From: an uncultured bacterium
Lineage (GTDB): Bacteria > Bacillota > Clostridia > Christensenellales > QALW01
Reading direction: 5' to 3'
DNA length: 9,803 nucleotides
Assembly (NCBI GenBank): GCA_905214315.1
Contig: CAJMLN010000064.1
Span: forward strand, 1 to 9,803
Shown: positions 6,961-9,803 of the stretch, piece after piece
Numbering within the stretch: the first letter of the stretch is position 1
How the letters are laid out: the number at the start of each line of letters is the position of its first letter
The notes under the pieces: model-generated
Seen by the model: the letters and a program-made list of their open reading frames with translations, nothing else
Told to the model about the DNA's origin: nothing
The model's database searches: none
Translations under genes and position numbers: made by a program

Positions 6961-6987
6961 AAACAGCCGATGCAATCGGCTGTTTTT
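6961..6987 (+). terminator. Terminator of rfbA
   Basis: AAACAGCCGAT (6961-6971) pairs with ATCGGCTGTTT (6975-6985) around a 3-nt GCA loop, ending in TTTTT (6983-6987). It begins 6 nt after the rfbA stop. The following gene has its own promoter, so rfbA is a single-gene transcript. Confidence 0.95.
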
Positions 6988-6998
6988 GCTTAAAAATC

Positions 6999-7028
6999 TT
7001 GACTGGTATCTTTCCCCCATGTTATAAT
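6999..7028 (+). promoter_or_regulatory. Promoter of the glycosidase-like gene
   Basis: TTGACT (6999-7004), an 18-nt spacer and TATAAT (7023-7028) make a near-consensus sigma-A promoter. The predicted start near 7035 leaves a leader of only about 20 nt, with GGAGG at 7044-7048, so there is little room for leader regulation. Confidence 0.88.
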
Positions 7029-7043
7029 ACATAAAAATCATCC

Positions 7044-7060
7044 GGAGGTATATGACTTGA
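7044..7060 (+). promoter_or_regulatory. Start region: GGAGG, abortive ATG, then TTG start
   Basis: GGAGG (7044-7048) is 8 nt before the TTG at 7057, good spacing. An ATG at 7052 lies only 3 nt after it and opens a two-codon frame, ATG ACT TGA, whose stop overlaps the TTG. The next in-frame ATG of the long frame is about 65 codons downstream and would cut into conserved-looking sequence, so TTG is preferred. Confidence 0.7.
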
Positions 7061-8352
7061 TTCAGCACTTTACAAAAGAAACTGTTCTTACTTTTTCTAT
7101 TCTCCCGCCCCTGTATCTTCCGTTTTACAATGAATGGTGTGCAAATGCGTACAGCACCTATTCAAAATTCTCCTATGACCCGTTCACCCTGCGCGCATCA
7201 AGTACGTCAGGCTCTCCCGTTGTTTTAACCGGAACCTGTTTTTTCGGCTTTATGAACGATTTGGGCGGACATTTTTCTTATGATGGCTGTAATAAGCTGA
7301 CGATTACCTGCCCTGCAGGCCAAGTGCTTTATTATAATGAAAATTGCAATCCCTATGCCGAATGGCTTGAATATAACCGGGAAATTTTAAAGAATTATAC
7401 CGCCCCAAAAACAGAAGATTTTTGGAGCGGCCTTGAATACTGTACCTGGGTGGATCAAAAACATAAAGCGGCACAGGAGAATGCGGCAACACTGCAAGCG
7501 CCGCTTTGCGAAGAATTCGTATATGACTATATGCGCCGCGTCAATAAACTAAAGCTGCCGAAAGGAAAACTCACCATCGACGACGGCTGGGATGTTCGTT
7601 ATTCCGATGACGGAAAGATGTGCTACGGCAACTGGCAGATCGACCGCAACAAGTTTCCGCATATGGAAACATTAGTGAAAGATATGAAAGAAGACGGCTT
7701 TTTCCCCGGCTTATGGTTTGCCCCGTTTACCCTTACCCCGAACAGCGAGCTGGCCAAAAAGCATCCGGAGCTCTTAGGTGAACCCTTCGGCGGATCAGCA
7801 GAATCAGAAGCCGTGCGCAAGCTCATGTGCATAAAGCCCGAGCCAGCATTAGAGCCGGTTTTAATAGAATATTATACAAAAATCTTCTCCTATTATATTG
7901 ACATGGGCTTTTGCAAATTCAAGCTGGATATGTCTTACGGCAATAAAAGAGAAATGACCAAGCTTTTAAAAATGATGTACACGATCATTAAAAGTTTAAA
8001 CAGCACGGTAGAGGTGGAAGCTCATATTCCGGATATTTTTTCTTCGCGCTATTGCGATACGGTACGGCTTAACGATGTTATGTTCGATGAAAAAGATGCT
8101 TGGCGTGAAGTGACTATGGAGCATTACAAAGTTTGCCGCTATTCTTCTTCCGATAAAATACTGAACCTTGACCATTTAGGTACCAACGTACCTCTTCCCG
8201 CAGCAGAATTATATTTAGAACACACCAAAATATTGCTGGATCTGCCGGGCGGCTACCCTTGCGTTTCGTTGCTGCCCGATCATTTTGACCGGAAAACCTG
8301 CGATGAATTCACGGCGCGGGTCCGTGCCTGGCAGGAACAAGCTAACAAATAA
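7057..8352 (+). CDS. TIM-barrel glycosidase-like protein (GH31/GH36-type, clan GH-D-like)
   Basis: A 431-residue protein with no signal peptide or membrane segment, probably cytoplasmic. After about 120 N-terminal residues of unclear fold comes a barrel like that of alpha-glucosidases and alpha-galactosidases: FWSGLEYCTWVDQ (122-134), LTIDDGW (172-178), WQIDRNKFP (193-201), then GFFPGLWFAPF (214-224). GFCKFKLDMSYGN (284-296) carries the likely nucleophile Asp291, and VRLNDVMF (336-343) the likely acid/base Asp340. The likely reaction is retaining hydrolysis of an alpha-glycosidic bond; the sugar is unknown. It is much shorter than typical GH31 or GH36 proteins (650 or more) and ends soon after the barrel, without C-terminal beta domains. 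It begins with TTG. By hand count, 7861-7980 is 29% G+C, well below neighbouring genes, hinting at a different history. Confidence 0.7.
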   Translation: MIQHFTKETVLTFSILPPLYLPFYNEWCANAYSTYSKFSYDPFTLRASSTSGSPVVLTGTCFFGFMNDLGGHFSYDGCNKLTITCPAGQVLYYNENCNPYAEWLEYNREILKNYTAPKTEDFWSGLEYCTWVDQKHKAAQENAATLQAPLCEEFVYDYMRRVNKLKLPKGKLTIDDGWDVRYSDDGKMCYGNWQIDRNKFPHMETLVKDMKEDGFFPGLWFAPFTLTPNSELAKKHPELLGEPFGGSAESEAVRKLMCIKPEPALEPVLIEYYTKIFSYYIDMGFCKFKLDMSYGNKREMTKLLKMMYTIIKSLNSTVEVEAHIPDIFSSRYCDTVRLNDVMFDEKDAWREVTMEHYKVCRYSSSDKILNLDHLGTNVPLPAAELYLEHTKILLDLPGGYPCVSLLPDHFDRKTCDEFTARVRAWQEQANK

Positions 8353-8360
8353 AAAAAGCA

Positions 8361-8402
8361 CGCCGCCTGAACCGTTTTATACGATAACAGGCGGCGTTTT
8401 TT
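8361..8402. terminator. Bidirectional terminator between the glycosidase-like gene and citrate synthase
   Basis: CGCCGCCTG (8361-8369) pairs with CAGGCGGCG (8388-8396). The 18-nt loop contains a small CGT/ACG stem at 8373-8383. TTTTTT (8397-8402) follows on the plus strand. On the minus strand, the A-run at about 8351-8357 becomes a T-run three bases after the stem, so the hairpin can also end the citrate synthase transcript, whose stop is 25 nt away. Confidence 0.92.
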
Positions 8403-8420
8403 AACTGCTTTTAACTTATA

Positions 8421-9803
8421 TTACCCGCGCTCCTCAAGGCTGACATATTCCCGTACGGGTTTTACATTGATATAGGTGGGACGAATAATCTTTCCCGAAT
8501 TCTGAATCTCTTCAATACGGTGAGCACTCCAGCCGGCAATCCGTGAAACGGCAAAAATCGGCGTAAACAGCTCACAGGGAAGCTCCAGCATTTTGTAGAT
8601 CAATCCCGAATAAAAATCCACATTGGCGCTGACGCCCTTATACATTTTCCTCCGATCGGCAATGATCTCCGGTGCCAGTGCTGCAACGGTTTCATACAGC
8701 GTATATTCTTTTTCAAAGCCCTTCTCCAACGCCAGCTTTCTGGCGCAGTTCATCAGAATATCCGCCCTGGGATCGGACTTGGAATATACCGCATGACCCA
8801 TGCCATAAATCAGCCCCGCCTTGTCAAAGGCCTGCTTATCCAGAAGCCTGACCAAATAATCCTTGATTTCATCCTTGTTTTCGGTATTGATAGCGTTCTG
8901 CATATCCTCAAACATGCGTACTACCTTGATATTTGCACCGCCATGGCGCGGTCCCTTTAAGGAGCCCAGTGCCGCTGCCACTGAGGAATAGGTATCCGTT
9001 CCGGAAGAAGTAACCACATGCGTGGTAAAGGTGGAATTGTTTCCGCCGCCGTGCTCAGCGTGCAGCACCAATGCCAGATCCAGAATGCTGGCCTCCAAAT
9101 GCGTATATTCCCCATTCTCCCGCAGGATATGCAAAAGATTTTCCGCCGTGGAAAGCTCGGGTTCCGGCAAATGAATAAACAGACTCTTCCCCTGATGATA
9201 ATGCTGGAAGGATTGATAGCTGTAAACTGCCAGCAGCGGGAACATGGCAATCAGCTGCATACTCTGCCGCAGTACATTGGCCACGGAAATATCATCCGGA
9301 TTTTCATCATAGGCATAGAGCGCCAGAACGCAGCGGGAAAGCACATTCATCATATCCCGGCCGGGAGCCTTCAGAATCATATCCCGTACAAAAGAGCTCG
9401 GCAAGCTGCGGTACTCCGAAAGCTCCTGGGTGAACCGATCAAGCTGCGCTTTATCAGGAAGCTCGGAAAACAACAGCAAATAAACGGTCTCTTCAAATCC
9501 GTAACGGTTATCCCTCATAAAGCCACTTACAATATCCCGAATATTGATACCCCGGTAATACAGCTGCCCCTGGCAGGGTACAATCGTACCGTCGGCAAGC
9601 TTTTCCTTAGCTTTAATGTAGGAGATTTCCGTCAGACCGGTAACAACGCCGTTGCCGTTCATATCGCGCAGACCTCTGTTTACATTATGCTCAGCATACA
9701 TCTCCGGCTGAATATGGTTGTTCCGGCAGGATTGCTCCGCCAGTTCTCTGATATAGGGGGTGATTTCTGAATACGATGTCTTCCTTCTGTCTTCTCCTTC
9801 TGT
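8421..9803 (-). CDS. gltA: Citrate synthase, clostridial type (5' end outside window)
   Basis: Condenses oxaloacetate and acetyl-CoA to citrate, here probably feeding 2-oxoglutarate and glutamate synthesis. 460 residues are visible and the frame is open to the right edge. A Met at 9701 is not the likely start: 34 codons before it read as protein (for example ITPYIRELAEQ) and continue into the MYAEHNVNRGLRD segment, the usual clostridial arrangement, and no ribosome binding site precedes that Met. Counting from the first visible residue, the catalytic residues are His287 (GPRHGGAN), His337 (GMGHAVY) and Asp396 (NVDFYSG). The substrate-binding RIAGWSAHRIEE and a final IIRPTYI are also present. 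2-Methylcitrate synthase activity cannot be excluded. The gene converges on the glycosidase-like gene; its promoter is out of view. Confidence 0.94.
   Translation of the reverse strand, partial: TEGEDRRKTSYSEITPYIRELAEQSCRNNHIQPEMYAEHNVNRGLRDMNGNGVVTGLTEISYIKAKEKLADGTIVPCQGQLYYRGINIRDIVSGFMRDNRYGFEETVYLLLFSELPDKAQLDRFTQELSEYRSLPSSFVRDMILKAPGRDMMNVLSRCVLALYAYDENPDDISVANVLRQSMQLIAMFPLLAVYSYQSFQHYHQGKSLFIHLPEPELSTAENLLHILRENGEYTHLEASILDLALVLHAEHGGGNNSTFTTHVVTSSGTDTYSSVAAALGSLKGPRHGGANIKVVRMFEDMQNAINTENKDEIKDYLVRLLDKQAFDKAGLIYGMGHAVYSKSDPRADILMNCARKLALEKGFEKEYTLYETVAALAPEIIADRRKMYKGVSANVDFYSGLIYKMLELPCELFTPIFAVSRIAGWSAHRIEEIQNSGKIIRPTYINVKPVREYVSLEERG

Noticed and set aside
9018..9770. 250-codon plus-strand open frame
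   Set aside because: It is a shadow of the citrate synthase gene on the other strand, low in recognisable motifs, and the minus-strand protein is unambiguous.
1..9803. Mobile elements, CRISPR arrays, tRNA genes, phage or toxin-antitoxin genes
   Set aside because: I looked for repeat arrays, transposase or integrase motifs, cloverleaf-like sequences and small paired genes and saw none; known or family-level genes account for nearly all of the window.

Overview
The window looks like ordinary chromosomal DNA from an anaerobic Gram-positive bacterium of the class Clostridia (a Lachnospiraceae- or Oscillospiraceae-like gut Firmicute would fit). The evidence is the strong GGAGG ribosome binding sites 7-9 nt before most starts, sigma-A-type promoters, short intergenic gaps with clear hairpin terminators, a type 2 (eukaryote-like) isoleucyl-tRNA synthetase and a clostridial-type citrate synthase with an N-terminal extension. 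The taxon is an inference; no rRNA or marker alignment was possible.

Layout, left to right. (1) 1-4763: a plus-strand translation and RNA-modification operon. The left edge catches the end of a leader, with a terminator hairpin just before ileS that is probably the end of a T-box. ileS is followed 4 nt later by a SAM-dependent methyltransferase of the RlmI/COG1092 type, which overlaps a RluA-family pseudouridine synthase by 8 nt. A terminator closes the operon. (2) 4754-5877: a minus-strand alpha/beta hydrolase resembling CE15 glucuronoyl esterases, with its own promoter. Its stop codon lies inside the shared, apparently bidirectional terminator. (3) 5949-6985: a plus-strand glucose-1-phosphate thymidylyltransferase (rfbA/rmlA) with a strong promoter, a structured leader of two abutting hairpins, and a terminator. 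(4) 6999-8402: a single-gene plus-strand unit for a TIM-barrel glycosidase-like protein, with a strong promoter, a probable TTG start and a terminator. (5) 8421-right edge: a minus-strand citrate synthase whose reading frame runs off the window, so its start is not visible.

The genes form five independent transcription units rather than one pathway. Units 2-4 share a carbohydrate theme (uronoyl-ester-type hydrolase, nucleotide-sugar synthesis, alpha-glycosidase-like barrel), but each has its own promoter and terminator and a shared pathway is only a guess. I see no tRNA or rRNA gene, CRISPR array, transposase, phage gene or integration site, and no convincing evidence of an undescribed system. 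The points most worth following up are the rfbA leader structure, the unusually short and locally AT-rich glycosidase-like gene with a TTG start, and the cytoplasmic CE15-like esterase.
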